From assembly GCA_023454175.1 (NCBI GenBank), contig JAEXRW010000010.1:1-64000 (forward strand): a stretch of DNA of 64,000 bases, given 5' to 3'. The position numbers and the translations under genes are program-made. Of this stretch, positions 1 to 8,027 are shown piece by piece; the first letter of the stretch is position 1, and each line of letters begins with the position of its first letter. The notes below the pieces were generated by a model. The model was given only the letters and a program-made list of their open reading frames with translations. It ran no database searches and was not told the DNA's origin. The DNA is from Bacillota bacterium (lineage in GTDB: Bacteria > Bacillota > Clostridia > Christensenellales > JAEXRW01).

Positions 1-54
1 AAGTTTCACCTCTTTACTATATATCTGGTTTGTTCCGCCTTTGGGCCTTCCCAT
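1..54 (-). CDS. IS3-type transposase OrfA, N-terminal fragment
   Basis: An ATG at 54 (minus strand) is preceded by AAGGTG six bases upstream. It opens a frame reading MGRPKGGTNQIYSKEVKL before leaving the window. The basic start followed by an YSxEVKL-type helix resembles the N-terminal helix-turn-helix of IS3-group OrfA proteins. Only 18 codons are visible, so the call rests on that resemblance and the adjacent inverted repeat. Confidence 0.45.
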   Translation of the reverse strand, partial: MGRPKGGTNQIYSKEVKL

Positions 55-116
55 CTACTTCACCTTCTTTTGTATTAAAAAAATGATAGTGGACCTTTTT
101 TGTGTCCACTATCATT
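1..116 (-). mobile_element. Left-edge end of an IS3-family-like insertion sequence (partial)
   Basis: The minus strand carries a partial transposase-like reading frame (1-54). Just upstream of it is a 13-bp inverted repeat (82-94 with 104-116, core TGATAGTGGAC). That arrangement of terminal repeat, short leader and OrfA start is typical of an IS3-type end. The rest of the element lies outside the window, so the family, the other end and any target duplication cannot be seen. The hairpin alone could also be a terminator or a translation-blocking stem. Confidence 0.5.
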
Positions 117-172
117 ATACCAGTTCACCAAGACGGTTCTTTTCTTTTAAGACTTTATGTTTCCGTTTAAGA

Positions 173-1318
173 TCAAATCACCTTTTTCAACCCCGGGATT
201 TTTTTTAACAGGTAAGACACAGCAAAGCATACAGGCAGGCATATGGCTATCATCAGCAGGAACTTGAGGATGGGCGGCCATTGCAGGAAACCAAACAGGA
301 TCATGATGGCCAGAATGATGGGCGTGTGGAACACATATACGGCAAAAGCGCTGTCCGACATCGCCCCGATGAACCGGTCCTGGCTGTTCCATTTCTCCCG
401 GAATACCGTAAGGAACCCGATGCCCATCGCAACTGCGGTGAACGATTCCCACAGCGCGTATACGGCGCTCTGCCATGTATAACCGCCGTTCATCAGAAAT
501 GTATCACCCCCGGTCAGCGCACCGAAAGCGATCATCATCGCTCCCCAGGACGCGGTCCCCCACAGCGGGGACCAGATCAGCAGCCGGGACCCGAGCTTAT
601 AGTTGAGTTTGGAAAACCATCCCTGTCTGTATGCCCGTATACCCACGATGAAAAAGACGATATACTGTGCGAAAAAGCACAGCCGCATATTGAAATAACT
701 CATATTCATGGGAAATACAGTCCGTATCAGGAAGGCCAAAGCTGCAATGATGATGACAAGTACACCCAGAGCCCAGCCCTTGGGCTTTGTCTTCGTTTCG
801 GGAGCCGCGCGCTGCCTTTTCCCAAGGATCAGCCGCACAAGCGCATAGACGATGCTGAAGACTAAAAGGACGACCGCAAACCAGAGCGGGCCCGTGCCGG
901 TGAGAAAATGCAGGCTCGTGATGTTATCCAGGTAATAGGAGAGGAAACCCTGTCCCGCTTTCACATACCTGCCGACCAATACATATTCGATAAAAGGGTC
1001 GATGATAAAAACGTAGATCAGCGAAGGGATGCCCAGCCGAAAGGCGCGATCCCGCAGGAACCTGCCAAAACCCTTTCTGTCATATGCTCCTGGTACGAAA
1101 TACCCCGCTATGAGGAAAAGGAAGCCCATGAAGAAAGCCTGCAGAAAGGCATACAAAAAGCTGAAAAAGGTTCCTGAGAAGAAGCCCAGCTGCCTTACCT
1201 CAGTATAATACCAGCTGCTGGGCCCACTGTAGGTCAATGCCAGATGCACGATGACCACCAGGAGGATTATCACCAGACGGATGTTATCGATGTAAAAGAG
1301 TCTATTCTTCGTATCCAC
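173..1318 (-). CDS. Acyltransferase family 3 membrane protein
   Basis: A polytopic membrane protein of about 381 residues with roughly ten hydrophobic helices. It opens with the family's typical block, NRLFYIDNIRLVIILLVVIVH, whose His in helix 1 is conserved in acyltransferase-3 enzymes. These move acyl groups (often acetyl or succinyl) onto cell-surface glycans or lipids. The start is taken as GTG at 1318 because a GGGGG ribosome site sits seven bases upstream; an in-frame ATG at 1345 lacks one. A perfect 12-bp palindrome, AAGTATATACTT, lies upstream near 1358-1369 and could be an operator. The substrate cannot be read from sequence. Confidence 0.8.
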   Translation of the reverse strand: MDTKNRLFYIDNIRLVIILLVVIVHLALTYSGPSSWYYTEVRQLGFFSGTFFSFLYAFLQAFFMGFLFLIAGYFVPGAYDRKGFGRFLRDRAFRLGIPSLIYVFIIDPFIEYVLVGRYVKAGQGFLSYYLDNITSLHFLTGTGPLWFAVVLLVFSIVYALVRLILGKRQRAAPETKTKPKGWALGVLVIIIAALAFLIRTVFPMNMSYFNMRLCFFAQYIVFFIVGIRAYRQGWFSKLNYKLGSRLLIWSPLWGTASWGAMMIAFGALTGGDTFLMNGGYTWQSAVYALWESFTAVAMGIGFLTVFREKWNSQDRFIGAMSDSAFAVYVFHTPIILAIMILFGFLQWPPILKFLLMIAICLPVCFAVSYLLKKIPGLKKVI

Positions 1319-1345
1319 ATCAATACCCCCATAGCATATAAACAA

Positions 1346-1793
1346 TATATTGAATGAAAGTATATACTTATATGGGTATGTTTAACAGTGACAAAAATGA
1401 TGAATATCTACATTATATTTACATGACAGGGTACTTTCTCTGCGGGATATAGCACCATTTTGTCATTAGAATGTAATCTTGGAGCATTGGTTTAAGAACT
1501 GATCCATAGAAATGACCTTACGATCATCCATCATCGAGTATTTGGAAAGATCTGAAATCAACTATCTTATCCAGTTCCACGATTTGTACCGATTCTACAT
1601 GTGAAAAAAACGACTTCCGCTTTCTACTGCCGTGATGAACGTACCCATATTTGCTTTACTGCCTTCGGTCTCGATCTCGAGCGGTTTACCTGGAGTGCTG
1701 TTATCAAAAGCTTGCCACATCGCCTTGTTTGCATTAAATTAGCAATAAGGGAGTAGATGCAACTGGAATCCATCCCAGGGGAGATAAGATGTT
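1346..1793. other. Intergenic region with a possible decayed gene
   Basis: This 448-bp gap has no intact gene. On the minus strand, a stretch from about 1735 to 1500 reads as plausible protein (MWQAFDNSTPGKPLEIE, then TEGSKANMGTFITAVESG). It is cut by a stop just after a T-run at about 1600. It continues in another frame as VESVQIVELDKIVDFRS before a second stop. This could be a frameshifted remnant of a small gene; I do not recognise the family. Confidence 0.3.
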
Positions 1794-3209
1794 ATGAAAG
1801 CGGATATCGGACTGATAGGACTGGGTGCGATGGGGCAGAACCTGGCGCTGAATATGGAAAGCAAAGGATATGCCGTATCAGTATATGATATAGACACAAA
1901 CGTTGCATTGCGTTATTCCTCCAACGAGGCAAGGGGCAGGAATATCACCCCTGCTTACACCTTGGAGGAACTGGTGAAAATGCTTTCAAGGCCACGGAAG
2001 ATTTGGCTTATGATAAAAGCGGGCCCCCCTGTAGATGAGGTGATCGAGACTTTGCTGCCCCTGCTGGAGAAAGGCGATATCATCATCGACGGTGGCAACT
2101 CCCATTTCACCGATACCATACGCCGCACACAATATGTGGAAAGCAAAGACCTTCTTTATATCGGTGCAGGCGTGTCGGGCGGGACCGAAGGCGCACGCAA
2201 TGGCCCGAGCATCATGCCCGGAGGCTCCCAGGCCGCGTGGGCGCATGTGAAAGCAATATTCCAGTCCATCGCTGCGAAGGTGGACGGCAGCCCGTGCTGC
2301 GAGTGGATAGGTGCAGATGGTGCGGGACACTTCGTCAAGATGGTGCATAACGGGATCGAATATGGCGACATGCAGCTGATCTGCGAGGCCTATTTCCTGA
2401 TGAAGGAATACCTTGGCATGGACACGTCCGAGATGCGCGCAGTATTCAGTGAGTGGAACAAGGGGGACCTGGAAAGCTACCTCATCGGGGTCACGCGCGA
2501 TATCCTGGCATTCAGGGACGAATCCGGTGAGCCGCTCCTAGAGAAAATACTTGATACGGCAGGACAAAAGGATACGGGAAAATGGGCGTTGATCGCATCT
2601 CTTGACGAAGGCGTTCCGCTCACGCTCATCAGCGAGGCGGTGCATGCCCGCTTCCTTTCAGCCATGAAAGAGGAACGCATGGCGGCATCGAGCATATTAC
2701 AGGGCCCGGAACGGGGGGTATTCAAAGAAGATAGGGAGGCTTTTATCAAAAATATCCGGCAGGCACTCCATGCTTCCAAACTTATATCTTATGCACAAGG
2801 GTTTGAACTGCTCCGCGCCGCATCCAGCACCTATGGCTGGCACCTTGATTTGGGCGGGATCGCGCGGCTGTGGCGGGGAGGGTGCATCATCCGCTCGGTC
2901 ATCCTGGACAGGTTCAAGGAGGCGTTTGACCGAAATGAATCGAACCTGCTGCTCGACCCCTGGTTCAAGGAGATGATAGATGCAGCACAAAGCGGGTGGA
3001 GGCGTGTGGTATGCGCTGCAATCGAAAACGGTATTCCTGCCCCCGCATTTGTTGCAGCATTGAGCTATTATGACGGCTACAGATGCGCCAGGTCCGCTGC
3101 CAACCTGCTGCAGGCGCAGCGGGATTACTTCGGGTCACACATGTATGAACGGGTGGACAGGCCGCGCGGAGAGTTCTTCCATACCGATTGGTTGGGGTCG
3201 AAGATTTGA
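1794..3209 (+). CDS. gnd: 6-phosphogluconate dehydrogenase, decarboxylating
   Basis: Oxidises and decarboxylates 6-phosphogluconate to ribulose 5-phosphate, making NADPH in the oxidative pentose phosphate pathway; cytoplasmic. At 471 residues it has normal family length. The Rossmann motif GLGAMG is at 9-14. The substrate/catalytic block SGGTEGARNGPSIMPGG starts at Ser128. The catalytic Lys182 lies in GHFVKMVHNGIEYGDMQL (Lys182, His185, Asn186, Glu189). An AGGGGAGA ribosome site precedes the ATG. No glucose-6-phosphate dehydrogenase or other pathway gene is adjacent, and the next gene starts 25 bases downstream. Confidence 0.96.
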   Translation: MKADIGLIGLGAMGQNLALNMESKGYAVSVYDIDTNVALRYSSNEARGRNITPAYTLEELVKMLSRPRKIWLMIKAGPPVDEVIETLLPLLEKGDIIIDGGNSHFTDTIRRTQYVESKDLLYIGAGVSGGTEGARNGPSIMPGGSQAAWAHVKAIFQSIAAKVDGSPCCEWIGADGAGHFVKMVHNGIEYGDMQLICEAYFLMKEYLGMDTSEMRAVFSEWNKGDLESYLIGVTRDILAFRDESGEPLLEKILDTAGQKDTGKWALIASLDEGVPLTLISEAVHARFLSAMKEERMAASSILQGPERGVFKEDREAFIKNIRQALHASKLISYAQGFELLRAASSTYGWHLDLGGIARLWRGGCIIRSVILDRFKEAFDRNESNLLLDPWFKEMIDAAQSGWRRVVCAAIENGIPAPAFVAALSYYDGYRCARSAANLLQAQRDYFGSHMYERVDRPRGEFFHTDWLGSKI

Positions 3210-3234
3210 CAGTATCAGTTGTCCGGGGTGTTTT

Positions 3235-4176
3235 ATGAACCGTGAATTCCACTACCCGCCGCAATTCCGGCTGGGCGGGCATATTATCACCGGCGTTGCG
3301 GCCATGCTGTTCATTGCGTTCGGCGCACTGCTGCTGGCTGTCCCCGATGCATCCGCAAGCCCCTGGCTCCTCGTCGCTGTGGCCGCTTTGGGAGCCATCC
3401 TGGCCAGCTTCGGCCGATGGATGGCCCATGTGCATTCAGGAACCATCATTATGACGGAGACCGAAGTCGTTTTCCAAAGAAGGTATCGACAGAAGACCCT
3501 AGCCTATACCTCCGTATCGGAATTCAGGCATACGCACAAGGCTTTCCGTACGCTCATCCTGCAGGGGGATGGCAAAAAATTGTGCATCAACAAAAACCTT
3601 TTGGATTACCAGGTGTTTTATGATATCCTCCGCCAGAAAGTGGAGGTGCTGCAGCGGAAAACGGAGGGGAGTTCGATCTGTTTCCGGAGCAAGGCAGGGG
3701 AAACGTGGCTCAGCGTGGGTCTCTTCCTGGTTCTGGGGTTGGCCATCTGCGTGGGCGCTTGGATCGGTTTGTTCGTGGAGCATATGAGCATATGGATGGT
3801 GATCCTGCCCAATATTATCCTTCTCCCCGTTATCGCAGCAGGGTTTTGGTGGCTTATGAGATACCCCACGGGCTACCGGTTTGACCGGCACTGCATCACA
3901 GTAAGGTCACCGGCCCGGGAGAAGACTTACATGCCGCACCGAATCACTGCCGTACGATACGGGCAAAAGTGGCAAAGGATCCCGCGGTATGGACGCAGGC
4001 TGGTCCATTTCATCGACTTTACTTTTAAAGATGGCAAAAAGCTCAGTATCGGCGACATGGATACCGCCTATCCCATTGAAGACATCGCGGAATTCATCCG
4101 AAGGGCATACCAGCTGGAAGGGAAAATCACTGAAATCAGCATTACGGATTCGAATGATGCAGGAGGAAAAAGATAA
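3235..4176 (+). CDS. Membrane protein with two PH-like domains between helix pairs
   Basis: A 313-residue protein of unknown function. Residues about 13-60 form two membrane helices. These are followed by a soluble beta-rich segment (MTETEVVFQRRYRQKTL through INKNLLDYQVFYDIL) that resembles bacterial PH (bPH2/YdbS-type) domains. A second helix pair lies near 165-210, then a second similar segment starting YRFDRHCITVRSP and ending DIAEFIRRAY. So the layout is TM-TM-PH-TM-TM-PH. The family assignment is inferred from pattern alone. It begins 25 bases after gnd and may be co-transcribed. Confidence 0.65.
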   Translation: MNREFHYPPQFRLGGHIITGVAAMLFIAFGALLLAVPDASASPWLLVAVAALGAILASFGRWMAHVHSGTIIMTETEVVFQRRYRQKTLAYTSVSEFRHTHKAFRTLILQGDGKKLCINKNLLDYQVFYDILRQKVEVLQRKTEGSSICFRSKAGETWLSVGLFLVLGLAICVGAWIGLFVEHMSIWMVILPNIILLPVIAAGFWWLMRYPTGYRFDRHCITVRSPAREKTYMPHRITAVRYGQKWQRIPRYGRRLVHFIDFTFKDGKKLSIGDMDTAYPIEDIAEFIRRAYQLEGKITEISITDSNDAGGKR

Positions 4177-4796
4177 GCGCATACCTTAATGTATTTGAAT
4201 ACCATGGCCGAGGCGGAAATATGCTATCTCACCACGGAACTGAATACCGGCAGGTATTACAAAAAGGGGTTGGCGCCCACAAAGATCGTTGCAGTTGAAA
4301 CGGTTTGCCCGCAGTAACCACTGCAGGGAGAGCTTTGCATAATACAGATGCTACGCGGAGTGACTGCACATTGGAGGTCGCAGATATATTGATTGCGGGG
4401 CGGCAACACCTGGGTACCAATTCTGGATATTGCTTAAAGATTGCCAATAATGGCCACCCCGGTGGCTGCGATCTGTGGGGGAGCGACAGACGGGCTGGCG
4501 AATGCAGGCATGCTGGATGTGTGGAGGCACACCAGCAACGACCAGGATTACATCAGAATGGCGGCTCCATACTATGCGGGTGAAAAGCTTTGCCAGCATA
4601 ACGGCGGTCCTGATAGTAAACTGGTGACGGCCCAGGGCGAGGCGGCTTGAATTTGCCGGATCGATATCAAACTTGCTGGGCGTTTTTTCGACGGAGAAGC
4701 TGGCGGCATGGTACAATCTACAGAAAATATCTATCCAGGTACTTTTATAAGCTGATGAAGGCTCAAGACAAACACTAAACACATAGGGAGGATTAT
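4177..4796. other. Long intergenic region with possible coding remnants
   Basis: 620 bp without an intact gene. Two short plausible reading stretches occur on the plus strand. One at about 4202-4317 reads MAEAEICYLTTELNTGRYYK and ends in a stop. The other at about 4441-4650 contains GGATDGLANAGMLDVW and YIRMAAPYYAGEKL but has no good start or ribosome site. They may be fragments of one or two decayed genes; I cannot name a family. Confidence 0.3.
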
Positions 4797-5291
4797 ATGG
4801 CGGTGAATGGCATATCGATACGCCTGGCCGCACCCGGCGACGCGGCAGGATGGGTGCATTTGAAACAGCAGGTACATCATATCCATGTGCGAAACAAACC
4901 TGAACGCTTCACGTCCATTACAGACGAGGAAGCATATGCAATCTTTGAGCATCTGCTGCAGGAGGAAGGCACACAGGTATGGGTGGCAGAAACACCAACA
5001 GGAGATATAGCCGGGGAGATGGCGATCAAGACTGTGGTACGGGAAAGACATCCCGGGATCATCGCGGGCAAATACCTGCTCATCGACGAGATCTGTGTGG
5101 ATGAAAAGTGCAGGAGCCTGGGCATCGGCCGCCTGCTTACCGAAAAGGCCATGGCCATAGCGGAGTCGGAAGGACTGGAAAGCGTCACGCTGCAGGTATG
5201 GGAGTTCAACCAGGAGGCTTTGGCCTTTTACCGTTCCATCGGCATGCAAGCGGATATGCTGCGTTTGATCATGCCGGTCAAAAGGAGGTAA
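4797..5291 (+). CDS. GNAT family N-acetyltransferase
   Basis: A 164-residue acetyl-CoA-dependent acyltransferase. The acetyl-CoA pyrophosphate loop is seen as RSLGIGRLL (motif A, about residues 104-112). It is followed by the motif-B pattern VTLQVWEFNQEALAFYRSIGM, typical of GNAT enzymes acting on small amines or protein N-termini. A strong GGGAGG site lies five bases before the ATG. It stands alone between a decayed region and a convergent MBL-fold gene. The substrate is unknown; it is one of several GNATs in this window. Confidence 0.9.
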   Translation: MAVNGISIRLAAPGDAAGWVHLKQQVHHIHVRNKPERFTSITDEEAYAIFEHLLQEEGTQVWVAETPTGDIAGEMAIKTVVRERHPGIIAGKYLLIDEICVDEKCRSLGIGRLLTEKAMAIAESEGLESVTLQVWEFNQEALAFYRSIGMQADMLRLIMPVKRR

Positions 5292-5452
5292 TTAGGTGAG
5301 GGAAAACATCGCATGTTTTTCGCAGGCGGGTTGCCCTGAAGCATAAGATAACCAGACCTGTCCGGCGTATTTCAAAACGTATGGAGAATTGTACCGGTGT
5401 TTGAAAAGGGCTGATGCCCATCCGCCAGGGCCATACGGTTTTTCGAAATATC

Positions 5453-6394
5453 TCAGGTAATCTTGTCATTATTGTATTTATCAATGAAGAACCGGATATT
5501 CCGCATAAAACGATGGCCTTCCTGCCATTGGAATGCGGGCGAAAGATCCGCATTGGAATAATCCTTTTCATTCGTGCTTCCCCTGGTTAGAACGAGCGCC
5601 TTCACTTCTTCCATATACTGTATCTGGAGGAGCACATCGGCCTTGGATGCGAGCGGCCCATGGCCGGGGATGAAGCATTCGATATCACTGCCGGCCATAT
5701 CCCGGAGTACTCCCATGAGGCGATCCGGGTCGCCGTCGCCCAGCCATGGATGCTGCGCGGCAAACAGCAGGTCACCCATGAAGCATACCTTTCGTTCAGG
5801 CAGGACAGCCGTGACGTCTCCGGGGGAATGCGCCAGATCATGGGCTGTTAACTGCACGCTATTGCATACCCCATACAGCGTCATACCGTGATCTATAGTG
5901 ATATCCGGCAGCCTGATTGAGACACCGGGCTTATCCAACCGGGTCAGGTACAAAAGCTCATTCTCCAGATTGGCCCTTTCCATGTCTGATCGCACGGTTT
6001 GAAGCAGCCCGCTCAGCTTGATGATCTGTTCAGGGAGGGTGCTGCGTTCCGACTCAAGCTCATTTTGCGTTTCCTTTGCTCCTTCCCTTGTAAATTCCGA
6101 GGAAAGAATGATCGTGTGTTCCGGGAAAACGCAGTTGCCCGTAATATGGTCAAAATGGCTGTGGCTGTTGACCACTATGAAAGCATCCCTGCCTGTGAAC
6201 TCGCGGCCGATGTGCTGCAGCTCCCTGGCGGCGTCAATGTCCAGAAATGTATCAAATATGACCGTACGGCCGCCCAGGTCGATGAAGCCGGCATTGCTGC
6301 CTGCTTTTTTATCCGTTTCTATGGCGGCATATACGCCTTCCGCTACTTCAAAAAGCTTGAAATACTCACCTTCATATTCCCGCTTGAAAGGCAT
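5453..6394 (-). CDS. MBL-fold metallo-hydrolase
   Basis: A 313-residue metallo-beta-lactamase-fold protein. The metal-binding motif HSHFDH is at residues 78-83. A later His lies in DLAHSPGDV, an Asp in CFMGDLLF, and a final His in FIPGHGPL, giving the expected two-metal ligand set. The family includes thiolesterases, glyoxalase II-like enzymes and lactonases; nothing visible fixes the substrate. An insertion at about 110-160 (charged, helical) separates the HxHxDH motif from the third His. It is divergent from the patatin gene. Confidence 0.85.
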   Translation of the reverse strand: MPFKREYEGEYFKLFEVAEGVYAAIETDKKAGSNAGFIDLGGRTVIFDTFLDIDAARELQHIGREFTGRDAFIVVNSHSHFDHITGNCVFPEHTIILSSEFTREGAKETQNELESERSTLPEQIIKLSGLLQTVRSDMERANLENELLYLTRLDKPGVSIRLPDITIDHGMTLYGVCNSVQLTAHDLAHSPGDVTAVLPERKVCFMGDLLFAAQHPWLGDGDPDRLMGVLRDMAGSDIECFIPGHGPLASKADVLLQIQYMEEVKALVLTRGSTNEKDYSNADLSPAFQWQEGHRFMRNIRFFIDKYNNDKIT

Positions 6395-6567
6395 TCCGAC
6401 CCCTCCATATACGACTCTTGTTACTTCGCATAAAACTTCTTTGGTTGTATCATTGTATCATAACCATAAATTACAATGTATAAGAATATATTGCACTTTA
6501 TTAAAACCGGACAGGATACTATAATGAAACTGGAATAATCTATCAACATACTTGGAGGCATGCCATC

Positions 6568-7782
6568 ATGACCGGACTTGCACTGGAAGGCGGCGGCGCG
6601 CGCGGGGCATACCATATGGGCGCCGTGAAGGCCCTGTATGAACTGGGACACAAACCAAATGCCGTGGCGGGGACATCCATCGGCGCGCTGAATGGTGCTT
6701 TCATCGTACAGGGGGATATGGATACGGCCTGCGGACTGTGGGAGGATATGAATCCATCCCTGGTGTTTGACGTGGACGACGAGATGATGGAAAAGCTGCG
6801 CGGCAAGGAACTGGACCGGGAGACCTGGTCCTATTTTGCGGGGAAAGTGCGTGATCTGATTAAAAACAAGGGATTAAGTACGACGAAAATTCGCCAGCTG
6901 CTGGAACTATACATCGACGAGGGCAAGGTACGGCGCTCGAAAATGGACCTCGGGATCGTGACGGTCTCGCTTTCGGACCGAAAGCCCCTGGAGCTTTTCA
7001 TGCAGGACATTCCAGCGGGGCAGCTGCACGAATACCTGATGGCCAGCGCATACCTGCCGGCCTTCCGAATGGAGCGGCTGAACGGGAAATACTACCTGGA
7101 CGGCGGCTTTTATGACAAGTGCCCGGTGGAAATGCTGGCGCGGAAGGGCTGCGGCAAGATATTCGCCATCCATGTGACGCCCACACGGGACCGCAGCAAT
7201 TACGATGCGGATGTGACCCATATCAACCCATCCGAAAACCTGGGCGGGATACTGGCGTTTGAAGGAAATCGGACGCGCAAAAACATGAAAATGGGCTATT
7301 ACGATACCATCCGGAGCCTGAAGGGGTATCGGGGCAGGCTTTATTGCATCGTGCCGCCGAAAGAAGACGCATGCCTGTCCGCGCTGCTTTCCCTGCCGGG
7401 CGAGCGCATCAAAAACACAGGAGAGCTTTTCGGGCTGGCGGACATGGAACCAAGGCGCATGCTGCTGGAAAAGATCGTCCCCTCCATCGCCGGTATCCTG
7501 AAGCTGGAGCAGGGCGCCACCTACGCTGATATCCTGGCGGGCATGGTGGAGCAGATGGCCGCTGAAGCCGGCATTGACCGTTTTGCCATCTATACCTTCC
7601 CCGACCTGCTGGGTTTGGTCCGGTCCAACTTCCACAAGGTAAAGGATGGGGGCCTCCCGCCCGTGATCGCAGACCTGGCCCAGAAGTCAAACCTGGCCGC
7701 GCTGCTGGCACGGGACATGACGCTGAAAAAGGCTTTTTCCGAAATGTTCGACGGCATGGAAGTGAAGCGCTTTACGGCGTAA
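6568..7782 (+). CDS. Patatin-like phospholipase
   Basis: A 404-residue protein with a full patatin catalytic set. It has the oxyanion motif GGGARG (8-13), the nucleophile elbow GTSIG (Ser37) and the catalytic Asp178 in the DGG motif. Patatins are Ser-Asp dyad lipid acyl hydrolases. There is no signal peptide, so it probably acts in the cytoplasm or at the inner face of the membrane. Residues 300-404 form a helical extension beyond the catalytic core. A GGAGG site precedes the start. The gene is divergent from the MBL-fold gene and ends just before the ABC-F promoter. Confidence 0.9.
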   Translation: MTGLALEGGGARGAYHMGAVKALYELGHKPNAVAGTSIGALNGAFIVQGDMDTACGLWEDMNPSLVFDVDDEMMEKLRGKELDRETWSYFAGKVRDLIKNKGLSTTKIRQLLELYIDEGKVRRSKMDLGIVTVSLSDRKPLELFMQDIPAGQLHEYLMASAYLPAFRMERLNGKYYLDGGFYDKCPVEMLARKGCGKIFAIHVTPTRDRSNYDADVTHINPSENLGGILAFEGNRTRKNMKMGYYDTIRSLKGYRGRLYCIVPPKEDACLSALLSLPGERIKNTGELFGLADMEPRRMLLEKIVPSIAGILKLEQGATYADILAGMVEQMAAEAGIDRFAIYTFPDLLGLVRSNFHKVKDGGLPPVIADLAQKSNLAALLARDMTLKKAFSEMFDGMEVKRFTA

Positions 7783-7794
7783 AATATTGGAGCG

Positions 7795-7824
7795 TTGACA
7801 TACGCGCAGCGCATGCGATAGAAT
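7795..7824 (+). promoter_or_regulatory. Sigma-A-type promoter of the ABC-F gene
   Basis: TTGACA (7795-7800) and TAGAAT (7819-7824) are separated by 18 bases. This predicts transcription starting near 7831, about 200 bases ahead of the ABC-F start codon, leaving a long leader. Confidence 0.75.
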
Positions 7825-7830
7825 AATAAA

Positions 7831-8027
7831 AAACTGCGAGGTAAACAAAGCAAAGATGTACAGCCTGTAACCGGACAATCGAATCACTTTCAGAGGCCAG
7901 ATTTCAGAATCGGCCTTGTTCGGTTATATGAATATCGGGTTGTACATGCGGACTTGTTTCTTTGCATTCATGAAGCAGATGGACATTGAACAAATCCCTC
8001 CGGACAAGGCTTGAACGGAGGGATTTT
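7831..8027 (+). promoter_or_regulatory. Structured ABC-F leader (probable translation-sensing attenuator)
   Basis: The leader holds a micro-ORF (7856-7870, Met-Tyr-Ser-Leu-stop) and a long imperfect hairpin. In the hairpin, ATGTACA near 7856 pairs with TGTACAT near 7947, and TAACCGGACAA pairs with TTGTTCGGTTA. A second leader ORF (7946-8014) follows, then a perfect 11-bp stem (7992-8002 with 8016-8026). The 3' arm of that stem contains the GGAGGG ribosome site of the ABC-F gene. The stem would hide the start region, or weakly terminate. Ribosomes translating or stalling in the second ORF would melt it. Such leaders are known for antibiotic-induced ABC-F and Erm genes; the mechanism here is inferred. 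Confidence 0.7.
7946..8014 (+). CDS. Leader peptide upstream of the ABC-F gene
   Basis: A 22-codon ORF starting at ATG 7946, with peptide MRTCFFAFMKQMDIEQIPPD followed by Lys-Ala. Its stop codon (8012-8014) lies in the loop of the ribosome-site hairpin, and its last codons form the hairpin's 5' arm. Only a weak ribosome site is visible. The geometry, more than the peptide sequence, suggests a regulatory role through ribosome position. Confidence 0.5.
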   Translation: MRTCFFAFMKQMDIEQIPPDKA

